DNA of 64,000 bases from Anodontia alba (GCA_964016985.1 OZ024823.1:129352112-129416111); one strand, 5' to 3'; shown: positions 31,267 through 41,866, counted from the first letter of the stretch. The notes: generated by a model from the letters alone, not told the origin. A program made the numbers and translations.

Positions 31267-31696
31267 CCCAGCTTTTGTTTGTTTGTGTTGAGGTTTTACG
31301 GCCCAGTTAACCCAATGGGGTCATGTCGAGCGCGGTCAGTTTACCTAACCACACGTTTACTGGGCAGGCTTAGTCCTCTAAGCGGTTAACCAGTATTGTG
31401 CACATTCTTTCGCCAGAAACTGACAACTGCCCTTCTTGAATCAGCGGAAGGGAGAGAATGACCGTAGAAAATATTTCATGATCAACCTCCACGAAAGAGT
31501 GTTGCCGACCTCGGCGGGGGTTGAACCCGCGACCTCCTGGTCTCCAGTCGGACGGCGCATCCAACTGAGCCACCGAGGCCGGCAGGATACCCAGCTAGCA
31601 TTCTTTATAAATCTACAGCGGGCCGTTATCGGCCCGTCAGCTACCCTGACGGGCCGATAACGGCTCGCTGTAGATTTATAAAGAATGCTAGCTGGG
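31267..31696. mobile_element. Palindromic CCCAGC MITE, split by a SINE
   Basis: The complete element is 31590-31696 (107 bp): 'cccagctagcattctttata' ... 'gaatgctagctggg' with a long inner inverted repeat around 'ggccgttatcggcccgtcag'. TA flanks it at 31265-31266 and 31697-31698. Its first seven bases also occur at 31267-31273, left of the SINE, as part of that SINE's target duplication. Confidence 0.85.
31274..31584 (-). mobile_element. SINE family I, full copy 2
   Basis: It has the same A box, B box, body and CAACACAAACAAA tail as 26310-26619. A perfect 12-bp duplication, ggatacccagct, lies at 31262-31273 and 31585-31596, spanning the end of the MITE into which it inserted. It is within intron 1 of the TRIM-type gene. 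Confidence 0.92.
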
Positions 31697-32078
31697 TAGG
31701 TGGTGACTGAGACCATGGTTTTTCAACAAGAAAGAAAGAAAAAGGGGTAATAATAGCACTAGGATTGAAAATAGGCTTCAGGAACACATTTGCCGTATCT
31801 GAATAAGAAATCATACGTAAAACGCGACCGGTAGTATGAAATACGATATTGAAAAACCTGTCTTCTCAATCACCACTTATCCTTTCACTCTCCACCGCTC
31901 TCCTTACGCACCACCCGTCAATAAAACGCCACCTTATTAACTCTCCACAACCACATCCGGAAGATATTTACGATTTTCTTTTCACAACACGGTGTTGCGC
32001 GTGTGGAGATAAGCAGCCGTGCTTGTAAACTGACAGAAAATCAATGTAGTGTACCTAGTCCCCTTAATGGTAATTTAA

Positions 32079-32079
32079 C

Positions 32080-32136
<57 letters not shown>
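32079..32136. repeat. (CA)n-(GA)n microsatellite
   Basis: A CA run with AAAC interruptions is followed by a GA run. Confidence 0.92.
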
Positions 32137-32519
32137 TTCCAAGTTTATATGTAGAATAATATCACATGGCGATGAGTACAATATTAGCTAGACAGTACAG
32201 ACATGCAAAACTTTCAGAACGCTAACAGGAACTACAAATTATGTACAACGTACACTACATACAAATAGGACTGTGTAACCCCACAGTCTGCTCAGGATTC
32301 TGAGAAATCGCTCTATACATATATATACAAAGTTCTTATACTGAAGGTGAATAGTTAATTGGATGGTTACGTATACAAAAGCTTTCAAGTTGATACCAAG
32401 AAGGGTCAAGAAACGTTCGTTTTTTTACAACACCTAGGTCATACTCGACGTGCCCTGGGTTGAGCATTAAGTAGATAGGGAGGCCCTTGGTGACAGATAG
32501 CGACACCAAGGGTGCATAG

Positions 32520-32745
32520 GTGATCCTAGACTAGCTCCAGTCTCTAGTGATAAAATAATTTTTCTTATAATCTGTTTAATAATCCACTAAAATAAACCAA
32601 AGTAATATCATGACTATAGAGGCTGATCACTCTAGTGACCAGTCTTTATAGTCATGATATTTTTTTTGTTTTATCTTAGTGGATTATCAAACAGGATTTT
32701 GAGAAAAATATTTAGTCACGGGAGATTGGAGCCAGTCTAAGGTGA
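32520..32745. mobile_element. Hairpin MITE
   Basis: 'tagactagctccagtctcta' pairs with 'ggagattggagccagtcta'. The inner 'taatccactaaaataaacca' with 'atatcatgactataga' is mirrored by 'tatagtcatgatatt' and 'gtggatta'. The whole element folds as one long hairpin. Confidence 0.75.
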
Positions 32746-32810
32746 TCCATGAAAGCAAGGCTTACAAAGGCATGCAATTAACACATTCGACGCTACATCC
32801 ATATGCCTCG

Positions 32811-33066
32811 CATTACGAAAACACGCCTATTCAAATATATAGAAAATTTTACCTCCAAAAACTGAAAATTTTCAGATTAAAAACTCTGATATTTTTCATA
32901 TTTCTGCTGAAAATATAGATTGAGAGTACTCATTAGAACCGCCTCGCCACAATCTATGTTTTTGAGCAGTAATAAGAAAAAATAAGTATACCCCTGTAAA
33001 CCCCAGTTTTACTATGTAAAAGTGGGGTTTAAGGGGGTCAAAATTATATAGGCATGTTTTCGTGAT
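32811..33066 (-). mobile_element. MITE family E, copy 2
   Basis: The ends 'cattacgaaaacacgcctat' and 'ataggcatgttttcgtgatg' are inverted. The inner 'aaccccagttttactatgta' pairs with 'aaagtggggttt'. The core hairpin here is shortened to 'gtactcattagaaccgcctc'. Confidence 0.85.
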
Positions 33067-33115
33067 GGGGTGCCTGGTAGCGTTAAAATCTGCACAACAA
33101 CAATAATACCCAAGA

Positions 33116-33177
33116 CACGCCTGGTAAACTATCACAAGTACCTCCGCGGAGGTACCTGTGATAGTTTACCAGGCGTG
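33116..33177. repeat. 62-bp palindrome without spacer
   Basis: 'cacgcctggtaaactatcac' and its complement meet at 'cctccgcggagg'; the 31-bp arms differ at one position. It abuts the end of family E copy 2 through a short 'gtgcctggtagcgttaaaat' fragment. Confidence 0.9.
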
Positions 33178-33294
33178 CAGGAGGATGTTATACACTCTAT
33201 ACATTATACGCCAAATCCATCCCACTTACCCACAACTTTACTCCTTCTCCGCACTGTGTACCGTAATTACCCTATGTACTGGGACAGAAATGTC

Positions 33295-33365
33295 TGAGCA
33301 AATAGTATAACTCAGATCAGACACAGGAGAACGCGGCATCTGAATAGGATCTACACTATTTCACA
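33295..33365. mobile_element. MITE family A core
   Basis: 'agcaaatagtataactcaga' and 'gatctacactatttcac' surround 'cacaggagaacgcggcatct'. Confidence 0.6.
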
Positions 33366-34076
33366 GCCAGTAGATTTTAGATACAGCAGCAGACAGTGAA
33401 ATACACAAGTTCAAATCTTAGGAAAGTTATGACATATAGTTAAGGTGTCCCAATACAGTGTATTTAGAATAAATAAATGGGGACACTGCCAAACCGCCAC
33501 CAGATTTAACATACCACATTTCAACAACTCGTTTTCCTGTTACTATAATCTACTAACTACCTAACAAATAGTTCCCTGCTAACGCTGATAACGCTAAATT
33601 CTGCATTCAAATATAAAAGCCTTATACACACTGATGCTTATAAACAGCCAATAAATAAACAAAACCAAAGAAAACTTCAAAATTTAATCATATTGAGTAC
33701 AATATCAGTGGACGAATATAAATACTCCAGTAATGTGTGCCAAATCTACAGTGTTGGGTTAAAAGTGAAATCCGAGCCACGGTCCTACTAAACACTGAAA
33801 AGTTTTGTCTTTTTTTTTCCACCGGAATGAGGTTCAGTTCTCCCGATGAGAGGGGTTTTCACATAATATTTTTCTTATTTTTCCAAGAAAATATATGTTG
33901 TGGGTACTCATTAGAAGAGGATCTACACTATTTGCATTAAGTACAGGAATTTCATTAATATTTAGTTATACCAAATGCAAACTAGATATCCCTCAAACTA
34001 GAAATGAACCTGTCCGGATAGAGATAGAAGAGCCCACTAGGCATAACTGGGTTAAAATAATAATAAAAAAATATAC

Positions 34077-34613
34077 CTTTATAAGTTTGATTTCAGATCT
34101 GGCATTAGCTTGCAAGCTTCTCTGTATGGCAGTGAATGCAATAGCCGAGGAATTCTCGAAAGTAAAATGTCCTATAAGATTTCTCAAATTATTTTCACTA
34201 ATTTCTCCGTCAAAGTAACGAAGTTCTTTCTTATTGAACTGTTCGTTGTTATCAATATCTTCATAGTTTGAATTATGCGAATTAAGTCCAAAATCTATGG
34301 ACTTCTGTGTCATAGGCGTTGAGCGATATCTTGGCGTTTTGTCCAGGGAACTAGTCCTTGACCCTGGACCCTTGGAAGTCCCTTTTAGCTTGTCCAAAGC
34401 GTATCGAATCCGTTGCATTTCCTTTTCAAAAGAAGATTTAAGCTGGTTTAGCATTGTAGTAACGAATCTGTCCACTTCATTGTGCAGAACTTTTGCTCTA
34501 TCACGTATTCTTTGAACTGTTTTCTCAACGTCAATCGTTAATGTATCTTCGTAAGCCTCCAAATCTCTTATAGCTTTCCTTTTTGAAACAGTTTCACGAT
34601 CTCGGTACGTCAT
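34077..34613 (-). CDS. TRIM/NHL-type gene, exon 1 (coiled coil)
   Basis: ATG at 34613, 179 codons, donor AAG|GTATAT at 34076, phase 0. I chose this start because an in-frame stop lies about 55 nt upstream and no convincing acceptor lies between. Residues 10-75 are a coiled coil with heptad Leu/Ile/Val (SKRKAIRDLEAYEDTLTIDV ... LLDKL-like), as in the region that follows B-boxes in TRIM proteins. Residues 80-130 are a Ser/Thr/Asn-rich linker. With exons 30465-30617 and 28913-29596 (introns of 3459 and 868 nt, all phase 0) it makes a 457-aa protein: coiled coil plus NHL propeller. No RING or B-box is encoded, so E3-ligase activity is not expected unless an upstream exon exists. It is divergent from the gene at 36909, about 2.3 kb away. 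Confidence 0.8.
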
Positions 34614-34834
34614 TTTTATGTTTTCAACTGTCTTTTTAAAAGTTTTAAATTTTGAGCTCTGTGTTTACCTTTAAACTACGCCATTTTATGTATCCAGAGA
34701 AAACAGTCTTGTAGCGAAGAAAATAGCGTATTTACCCTAAATATTCGGACACCTTTATTCATTACCATACTTGTCCTTACAATTGAACAGTTCCACTTTT
34801 CTACCTGTTGGTGTTTCTTAAAAACTGCTGAATG

Positions 34835-34930
34835 AGTGACAAACAATGTAGACCCTGATCAGACACCGCATTTGCGGTGTCTGATCAGGGTATACACTTT
34901 TTGCTCAGGTCGGTATGTAAGTATACTTCG
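34835..34930. mobile_element. MITE family A copy
   Basis: 'gacaaacaatgtagaccctg' and 'gggtatacactttttgctca' flank the perfect hairpin 'gatcagacaccgcatttgcg' with its partner. The outer ends resemble 'cctaaatattcggacacc' (from 34737). Confidence 0.8.
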
Positions 34931-35430
34931 AGTAAAGACGGTATTCGTTATTTGATATTCGATAGCTCTGATTCATATCCACTCTTTCATTTCAGTTACT
35001 TCAGTGAATCTAGTGTTTTAATTTTTTGTAGCAAATTCCACATGAAATATATATAAGTATTGGCTTTATGAAATTTGATATATATAAATACATATCTAAT
35101 GAGTGTTTGGTATCATACAATCTTTTGTTAAGAACTCAACAAGATTGTTTTATTTTATTTTTCAATTTCCCGAGCACAACAATGAACTGGCTGATTATTA
35201 TAAATGGGAATGGATACACTTTCATGGGAGATAACTTTGTCATACTGGTTTTAGCCTCCCTTCTGAAATGCGGTACGATCTAAAAGAAAAGAATAGCTCA
35301 GTTTTACAGTCGACTTCTTTTTACTGAATTGACGGTGTGCAAGAAGGCAAACAGGAAGTCAAAAAAGCTGCCTCCCTTGTAAAAAATCTACCAAGTATAC
35401 CCATATTCCTCCCTCTTAAGACACAAAGCG

Positions 35431-35433
<3 letters not shown>

Positions 35434-35465
<32 letters not shown>
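35434..35465. repeat. (ATA)n microsatellite
   Basis: About ten ATA/AAT units. Confidence 0.9.
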
Positions 35466-35764
35466 GCAAGAAGAAGCAGTCCATGCCCAAAGCGTGATTT
35501 ACAATTTAAATCTAGGCTGAATTACTGCTCCGTTGTTTTGTTTTTCACTAACATACATTACAATTACCCGATTTTTTTTCCCAAATACAGAGAAGCGTTA
35601 CCAGCTGCATATTAAGTTACTTGCTGGCATATTCGTTTGACAGCACTGGACATAATCATCATTGCTTCTTCCTTGATGTATCTATAGTCATTAACAGAAC
35701 TGTTTAGATAGCTAGGTATGAAAACAGATTAAGATATTGTTTTGTCTATTCATGAAATTCGGTT

Positions 35765-36044
35765 CATCACGAAAACATGCCTATATAATTTTGACTCCCT
35801 TAAACCCCACTTTTATATGGTAAAACTGTGGTTTGCAGGGGTACAAGTTATTTTTCTTATTTCTGCTCAAAACATGGCTTGTGGGTACTCGTTAGAACCG
35901 CCTCGCCGAGGCGGTTCTAACGAGTACCCACAATCTATGTTTTGGGCAGAAATATGAAAAAATATCACAGTTTTTTATCTGAAAATTTTAAAATTTTTGG
36001 AGGAAAAATTTTCTATATATTTGAATAGACGTGTTTTCGTAATG
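35765..36044 (+). mobile_element. MITE family E, copy 3 (most complete)
   Basis: Ends 'catcacgaaaacatgcctat' and 'gaatagacgtgttttcgtaatg' (last 20 bases inverted). The central hairpin 'gtactcgttagaaccgcctc' meets its exact complement at 'gccgag'. The unit is 280 bp and serves as a reference for the family. Confidence 0.9.
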
Positions 36045-36840
36045 TTTATACAGAACTATGCACTCATTTATTTCATTTTGTTTACTTATTTATGTTTTGC
36101 CCGGTCTAAAAAAACATTCGCTGTTGACCTTCCCTGTGTATAAATGCCAAAAGGTCAAAGTTCTATAGTGAATATTTTATTGATTTATTTTCCTTTGCCA
36201 GGCAAAAAAAGTAATTTGCAGTTCTAAAATCAGAGATATAAATCTAGTTTATTATCAGATCTGTTTATATGTTTACGTCCCGCGATTCCCCTTTTGATTA
36301 CATAAAGTGGTAAAATGTGGATGGTTAGGGCTGGTAGAGTCTCTCAGTTCTGAATAAACAATCTCTCAGTTCTGAATAAACAAAGCGTTTCTTCTAAAGG
36401 CTATATTTGTAACCTCAGTCTGGCTCAGAAATAATTTAGAACATTTTCATGTTTACTAGACAGTTTTCAACTGACTCGGAGGAACATGTGCGCGTATGCA
36501 TATTAAAGAGCTTCTGAAGTTGAAATCTAACTTGCTGACTCTATATAAATGTAGATTTTTTTCGCAGAAAGCAATTTTTGACATGCCATTTATTAAAATT
36601 TCCTCTTCCTTCGGACAGAAACAATTCGAGTAAACTCTGTCATTGCAGGTCGCTTTAGCATGCAGTTTTTACACATTGGAACCATCTACCTTAATGTCCT
36701 AGGCAGGGTCGATGGTTGTGTTTGTCCCCTTGTTCTTAACTCGCGATTTAACAAATTACAAAATTGTGATTGTGCTATGTAGTTCTTTAAGAAAAGCATC
36801 TATACGCATTCAATGAACAGTTTATGAAATTATTAGAAAA
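36045..36840. other. Intergenic between divergent genes
   Basis: AT-rich and no repeat family is recognised apart from a short direct duplication, 'ctctcagttctgaataaaca', around 36340-36380. Part of this may be upstream regulatory sequence of the gene at 36909. Confidence 0.4.
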
Positions 36841-36862
36841 CAATCAACAATTTTCTCAAAAT

Positions 36863-36915
36863 CCGGAAACCATCCAGTCAAAACCAATGACACCGGAAGT
36901 CAACAAACATGGCGG
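36863..36915 (+). promoter_or_regulatory. TATA-less promoter with ETS, CCAAT and YY1-like motifs
   Basis: Motifs in order: CCGGAA (36863-36868), CCAAT (36884-36888), ACCGGAAGT (36892-36900) and AAACATGGCGG (36905-36915). The last contains the ATG start codon inside a YY1-type motif. This combination is typical of TATA-less promoters with short 5' leaders. Function is inferred. Confidence 0.55.
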
Positions 36916-37184
36916 ACCACGAGACGAAGGATTCGTCTGAAGTGGACGTAAATGAAAAGCTGCGAAAAACAGCAGAAATCGAAGTAGAAAAGGCAATGGA
37001 AAATGCTATGGCATCTCTACCAGTTAAAGGGGCAGGGGAAAGCGAAGTTGCAGAACAAAGCAGTTTTCAGAAACAGCATTTATCAGAAGAAAAGGAAGTT
37101 GTGGAGTATGTGGAGCCAATGCAAGATCCCTATGGAAAGGCCATAAAATATCTTGAAAAGCATAACGTGATGCAGTTATTTCAG
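36909..37184 (+). CDS. Small RII-alpha/Dpy-30-type docking protein, exon 1
   Basis: ATG 36909, 92 codons, donor CAG|GTATTT at 37185, phase 0. Residues 1-70 are charged and probably disordered with helix-prone EKLRKTAEIEVEKAMENAMA. From residue 73 the dimerisation-docking motif starts: DPYGKAIKYLEKHNVMQLFQ. With exon 2 the protein is 128 aa. The domain is shared with TEX55, EFCAB10 and similar cilium or sperm proteins that bind amphipathic anchoring helices; TEX55-like is the closest match I can recall but is not certain. It is divergent from the TRIM-type gene. Confidence 0.82.
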
Positions 37185-38848
37185 GTATTTTATATTACAT
37201 CACAAATGTATATATTTTCTTTCTTTCTGCCTTAGATGCACATAGATGTAAAGCCATTTATTGGTTGTTCAGTCAGTATTCAAACATTGCAGTGGGCTGG
37301 GTTTTGCAGGATGAGCATACGAAAGATTGTTGCCTTAGTGGTGGGACCTTTAGACTACAAAATGGAAATCCTTCCCTCTACAGAGATCTTCCAGTCAACA
37401 TTTTGATCCAAAGCACATCATCCCTGCCATTGATGTGAATAGCTTATTTATCTTTGACCTGAGAAAATTTGTCAGACCGAGAATCATTTTCTTTCTTTCC
37501 CTATATACTGCTATAAGCCCTCGCAGACATTCTAGGCACATCCAGGTTGCAGAATGGAGGCCTACAAGTAACTTTATTGAATTACTATAGGATTCTTTAC
37601 CTGCTCATGGGGTGACTTTCCCTAACAGAGGGCCTCCAATTAATGTCCCAATCTGTATGGTGCACTGCTTTCTTGTTATCCCTACCAATGACACAAGGAA
37701 AAGTGTGTAGGGACACCGAAATTCCCTTGCCTAGGAGTAATGTCTGGGATCAATCCCAGTGTGCTCACCAGTCTAGTGAAGTAAGCAATTTGCTACTGCA
37801 CTCAAGTATTCATATGCCTTTCAAAATGCAGATACATTTCATTGATGTGAAAGCACAGTGGTTAGTAGTAGCTTAGTGCTGAAGGTTTTGCTCACAAATC
37901 ATGTTATACATCCAAAGCCTGTGCTGTTATTGCTTCTGAAGTACATGCTGTAAGATATTTTGTTAAAGAATCAGTAGGCCAGGCCTCAAGTGACTACAGG
38001 AGTTTGATCCTCTATACTTGTACACAAGGCTATGTTAATTGCTTGTTGTAATTATATGCTTAAATTGTAATCCCACAATACAGTGATCAATGTCATTTCA
38101 TCAGTGTAGTCTGTGTGGAAGCACAGTCGTTAGAAGTAGCACAGTGCTGAAGGTTTTTGCTCACAAATCATGTTATTCATCCTAAGTCTTTACTGTTATT
38201 ATGTCCTCCCACCTACGAGGAGGGAGACATATTGATTTTGATGTGGATTCTGCTGGCATTGGTGTTGGCATGACACTTTCTTATCTGCACAATATCATTA
38301 ACCAGTGGTTGGATTCTTACCAAATTTTCTTGGGTTATATTATTGGGACATAACAAAATACTGATTAGTTTTTGGTGGCCTTGACCCTACTTTACAAGGT
38401 CACAGCAGTAGAAAAACTGAAAATTCACAGTTGGGGGACATCTGTTTTCTCTGAAAACACTGTTACTAGTTACTTCTGAAGTACTTGTTTTAAGATACTT
38501 TGTGGAATCGTTGGGCCAGGCCTCAAGTGCCTACAGGAGACTGATCCGCTATACTTGTACACGATTGCTTGTTGAAATTATATGCTTTGTAATCAGACAA
38601 CACAGTGATCAAAGTCATAGATATGTTGTGGGTACTCATTAGAAGCACCATGGTAAGGCACTTCTAAAGAGTACTCACATTATATGTATTCAAGGAGAAA
38701 TAAGAAAAAAAAAAGCAAATTTTTTGTTTTGAAAAATAAAAGTGCCGAACAGAAGCTATAACTGATCCTTACAGTCTGTGAACAGAATATCAAGAACTTC
38801 TCTTGCAACATAACATTAAGCCTTGTCAATCTTGTTTCCACTTTTCAG
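37185..38848 (+). other. Intron of the docking-domain gene
   Basis: 1664-nt GT/AG intron. It contains two related blocks, at about 37850-37990 and 38105-38200 with continuation at 38465-38600, sharing 'gctcacaaatcatgttat', 'agtgctgaaggttt' and 'gacctcaagtg'-like text. A third block with an inverted 'cctcccacctacgaggaggg' lies between. A family D MITE is at about 38617-38771. Confidence 0.55.
38617..38771. mobile_element. MITE family D copy
   Basis: The hairpin 'gtgggtactcattagaagca' pairs imperfectly with 'cacttctaaagagtactcac'. The flanks 'aaggagaaataagaaa' and a degenerate 'agaagctataactg' end follow. Confidence 0.65.
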
Positions 38849-38959
38849 CAACTTACAGCCAGTATAGTTTACAATAAACCAGAAAAGCCACTAGAATTCA
38901 TGATGTCAGAAGTGGAGAAGATGAAGAAATTAAAGGCAGAAGAAACAGTGAAGAAATAA
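38849..38959 (+). CDS. Small docking protein, exon 2
   Basis: Acceptor 'tttccacttttcag' at 38848, then QLTASIVYNKPEKPLEFMMS, with EVEKMKKLKAEETVKK to TAA at 38957-38959. It completes the two-helix docking domain started in exon 1; the KPEKPLEF segment is the turn after helix 2 in this family. The intron interrupts the domain between helix 1 and helix 2 at codon 92. Confidence 0.85.
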   Translation, partial: QLTASIVYNKPEKPLEFMMSEVEKMKKLKAEETVKK

Positions 38960-39163
38960 TGTTCCAGTACTTTTAAACTTTTACATATAAACTATGACAG
39001 TGCAATCATTATATGAAGAGAAACCTGTGATTATATGGAAACAGTTTGTGATAAGTTTAGAATATATTTATATTTACTGTTATAGAAATGGCATTCATGA
39101 TTTTCCTTTAAATTAGCCAAATATTCTGTCTGTGAAGAAATTGAACCAAAGAGGACAAGATAC

Positions 39164-39352
39164 CATAGGTCTAGATAAGAGTGGGTATCAGGTAAATATT
39201 TTTCTTATTTCTCCAGGAAAACATGATGTGGGTATCCATTAGAAGCACCTCATCAAGGTGCTTCTAATGAGTAACCAACACATATTTTTATGCAGAAATA
39301 AGAAAAATATCAATACTTCTGAATTGAAAAAGCATCTTATCAAGAGCTATAT
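39164..39352. mobile_element. MITE family D copy
   Basis: Outer 'ccataggtctagataag' and 'cttatcaagagctatatg' are inverted ends. The core hairpin 'ccattagaagcacctcatca' is paired with 'aggtgcttctaatg'. Confidence 0.8.
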
Positions 39353-39379
39353 GAGATATTGCTAATAGATGAGCCGCAG

Positions 39380-39570
39380 GATCAGAAAACGTACCTTCGG
39401 ACATGTGCACCCAGTGAAGATTCAGATCAGCCATTTGTGCAGTCTGATCAGAAGCTTCACTGTGCACCTAACAATGCTTCTTCATGCAGACAACAAATGC
39501 TGTAATCAGACTGCATGAATGTGCAGGCTGCTTTCAGTCTTTGATGGGTGCATATGACAAGGTGCCGTAA
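39380..39570. mobile_element. MITE family C copy
   Basis: 'acgtaccttcggacatgtgc' and 'gatgggtgcatatgacaagg' ends with two 'gatcag' hairpin cores. Confidence 0.6.
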
Positions 39571-39719
39571 GGCTGGCTAAGTAAAGCTGAAAAGATAATT
39601 GATTATCTGTCCTGCAATTATGATTGATAATCGATTAGTAATCACTGAAGATTTGGGTCATAAGTTTACAGGTCTGTCTAAGCATGACTCTTATCATATG
39701 TTATACTTTACTGTATGCA

Positions 39720-39905
39720 TTTGGTCAGACAGGCCTGAGCAACCAGTTTAGACCCAGATGAGACACCACAATATGTGGCATCTCATCAGGGTCTACACTG
39801 TTTGCCTCTCATCCAGCTATTTTTAGACACAACATTGGGCAGTAAATTGTACTTATAAAGTATGGTAAGGAGTTGAGGGTCTGAATACTAAGGGTACATA
39901 TGGTA
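39720..39905. mobile_element. MITE family A copy
   Basis: 'gatgagacaccacaatatgt' pairs with 'ggcatctcatcagggtctac'. The right end is 'ctgaatactaagggtac'. Confidence 0.7.
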
Positions 39906-40800
39906 AAATAACAGACACAGGAATAAAATGATCGATTATTAGCAAATCTGTAATGATAATCATTTTTGTGGAATTTATCAATCACTTAATCGATTATCCG
40001 ATTAATTGTGCCAGCCTTAACAGAAGGTACATTTTCTCACCTTGCAGCTCACATGTATTTGTTTTATCTACAACTACATTGTAGGATGTAATGTGTAGAA
40101 CTGACCTATTTTAGACTCTTAATAAGCCATATATTGGAAAAGTCCAAAGTATGTCAGGCTATTTGATTTAGATACTCCTATAGAAAAATTGCTAAATTAT
40201 TTGCAAACAGTGGAGAATCTGGGGACATTATTACAACCTTAGTTTAACACTGCCCTCCAACATGGGATGATTTATTTGGGGCCCATTACAGGAGACCCTT
40301 GTAACCATTGCAAGCATTGATTACAGACAGTTTGCATAGCAAATCAGTTTTACTTTTTGTTAAAATCTAGTCATGGCTGTTAATTGCACAATTTTGAGTT
40401 ATTTGCAAAATTTGTGAAGATTAACTGCTTGCAAAAGTCTAGATATATTAAGTGAAAAGATCAGATAAAGTCAGTTTAATAGTAATTAAAGTATATGCAT
40501 TTAAGGAGAGTACTAGATAAGAATGATAACTTAGGTGACAGATTAAGGTATCTTATATTTTTGCACAAAAACACATTGTCAGAATTGCCTTAGAAATGTG
40601 ACTTAGAGGTTATGCATACTGTCTATGTTTAAGAGGTATTTGCTGTCCAGAGACAGTTTTTTTCAATGCACGGAACATAAAGCTGATAAAAAAACAACAA
40701 CAAAAAAAACAGTACATACCATAATTACCCTACATATTTGGATGGTTTATGCCTGAACAAACAGTGGAGACCCAATCAGATGCTGCAGAATAAAACATCT

Positions 40801-41040
40801 GGGCCCGGTTGTTCAAAGCATCGTTAGCTTAACGAGCTCGTTAAGGGTCCTTTCATTGTTCTAGCGGATTCAATACACAATATTCTGATATTTTTTGCTG
40901 AAAAAATGTGAGTAGCTTTTGCAATGCAAAAGCTACTCACATTTTTTCAGCAAAAAATTTCAGCAGATACGCGTATCACTTGATCTAAATTTTAACGAAT
41001 CGTTAACTAACGACATCGTTAGCTTTGAACAACTGGGTCC
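40801..41040. mobile_element. MITE family F copy 3, nested in family A
   Basis: Ends 'gggcccggttgttcaaagca' and 'gctttgaacaactgggtcc'. The inner hairpin is 'aaatgtgagtagcttttgca' with an exact partner. Flanking sequence rejoins as a family A core: 'cagaataaaacatct' left and 'tgatgaacgtctacac' right. Confidence 0.85.
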
Positions 41041-41299
41041 TGATGAACGTCTACACAACTACTCATCCAGCAGTTTCAGACAGATCAACAGGTAGTTTAA
41101 CAGACTTGTTTAAATTTTAGGATGAGTACATACGTAGTTATGGTGTCCAAAGATTTAGGGTAAATACAATACAATATGTTTTAGTGTGCCAAAAAAAAAA
41201 AAAAAGATTCAATAATGTCTTTTGAATATCATTTTTATTAGAACCCTGACTTAAGGTTTCAGGGTGTCAGTGACAATATATTAACACTAGGCCTACAAG

Positions 41300-41470
41300 C
41301 TGGATAAAAAGTTTAGCAGTCAGCATTTTTAAATATTTTCCCCGGAAAATAGGCTTTGAAATTTCATGCAAATTGTCTTAATTAGGAGACAATTTGCAGG
41401 AAATGTCAATGCCTATTTTCAATCTTCAGTTTGTGGTCTGTTGAATTAGCCCAGAGAGTGATAAAGATTA
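41300..41470. mobile_element. MITE family I copy
   Basis: 'aggctttgaaatttcatgca' and 'ttgcaggaaatgtcaatgcc' are the two hairpin arms around 'gtcttaattaggagac'. Confidence 0.7.
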
Positions 41471-41580
41471 ATTAGCTGTTTTGTAACTGTTTGTTGTGTA
41501 AAGGTAAAGAACCCATGATTCTGCCCTTAAACAGTATTATAATTTATTGCATTTATATTTTATTGTGTTGTCAAAATGGT

Positions 41581-41645
41581 TAGCATTTCAGACTGGATTA
41601 CAATGCCCTGGGTTTGAATCCCATCAGAGGTGGAATTCTGCTGAT
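41581..41645 (+). mobile_element. tRNA-like SINE head
   Basis: An A-box-like 'aatggttagcatttcagac' and a B box, gggtttgaatccc, are spaced about 30 bp apart. Acceptor pairing is absent, so it is a SINE remnant and not a tRNA gene. Confidence 0.5.
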
Positions 41646-41646
41646 A

Positions 41647-41866
41647 CACCACAACCTCTTTATAACACTATTGTTGGGGTCCATAGCATAAACCGTGTTA
41701 GTTAAACAACTGTGTTATATCCAAACAAAAATGTATAGATTATATTGAAAAATGACCATTTATGGTCATTTTTCAATATAATCTATACAATTTTGGGATC
41801 CAGCTTTGAACCCTGTTATATCTAAAACAGTGTTATAACGAACCGTGTTATAAAGAGGTTGAAGTG
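41647..41866. mobile_element. Hairpin MITE family O, copy 2
   Basis: TIRs CACCACAACCTCTTTATAAC and the inverted GTTATAAAGAGGTTGAAGTG are flanked by TA (41645-41646, 41867-41868). The core 'gaccatttatggtc' hairpin matches the copy at 22199-22375. Confidence 0.8.

Larger units (their letters stand above)
31218..31931. mobile_element. Outer inverted-repeat element of a three-level nest
   Basis: The left arm 'gcattttattgacgggaggt' with 'gcgtaaggagaccggtg' (31218-31262) is inverted at the right as 'ctctccttacgcaccacccg' with 'tcaataaaacgcc' (about 31890-31931). The left arm is interrupted by a TA-flanked palindromic MITE, itself interrupted by a SINE. After removing both, the arm continues 'ggata-ggtggtgactgaga', matching the complement of the right arm. 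Confidence 0.7.
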
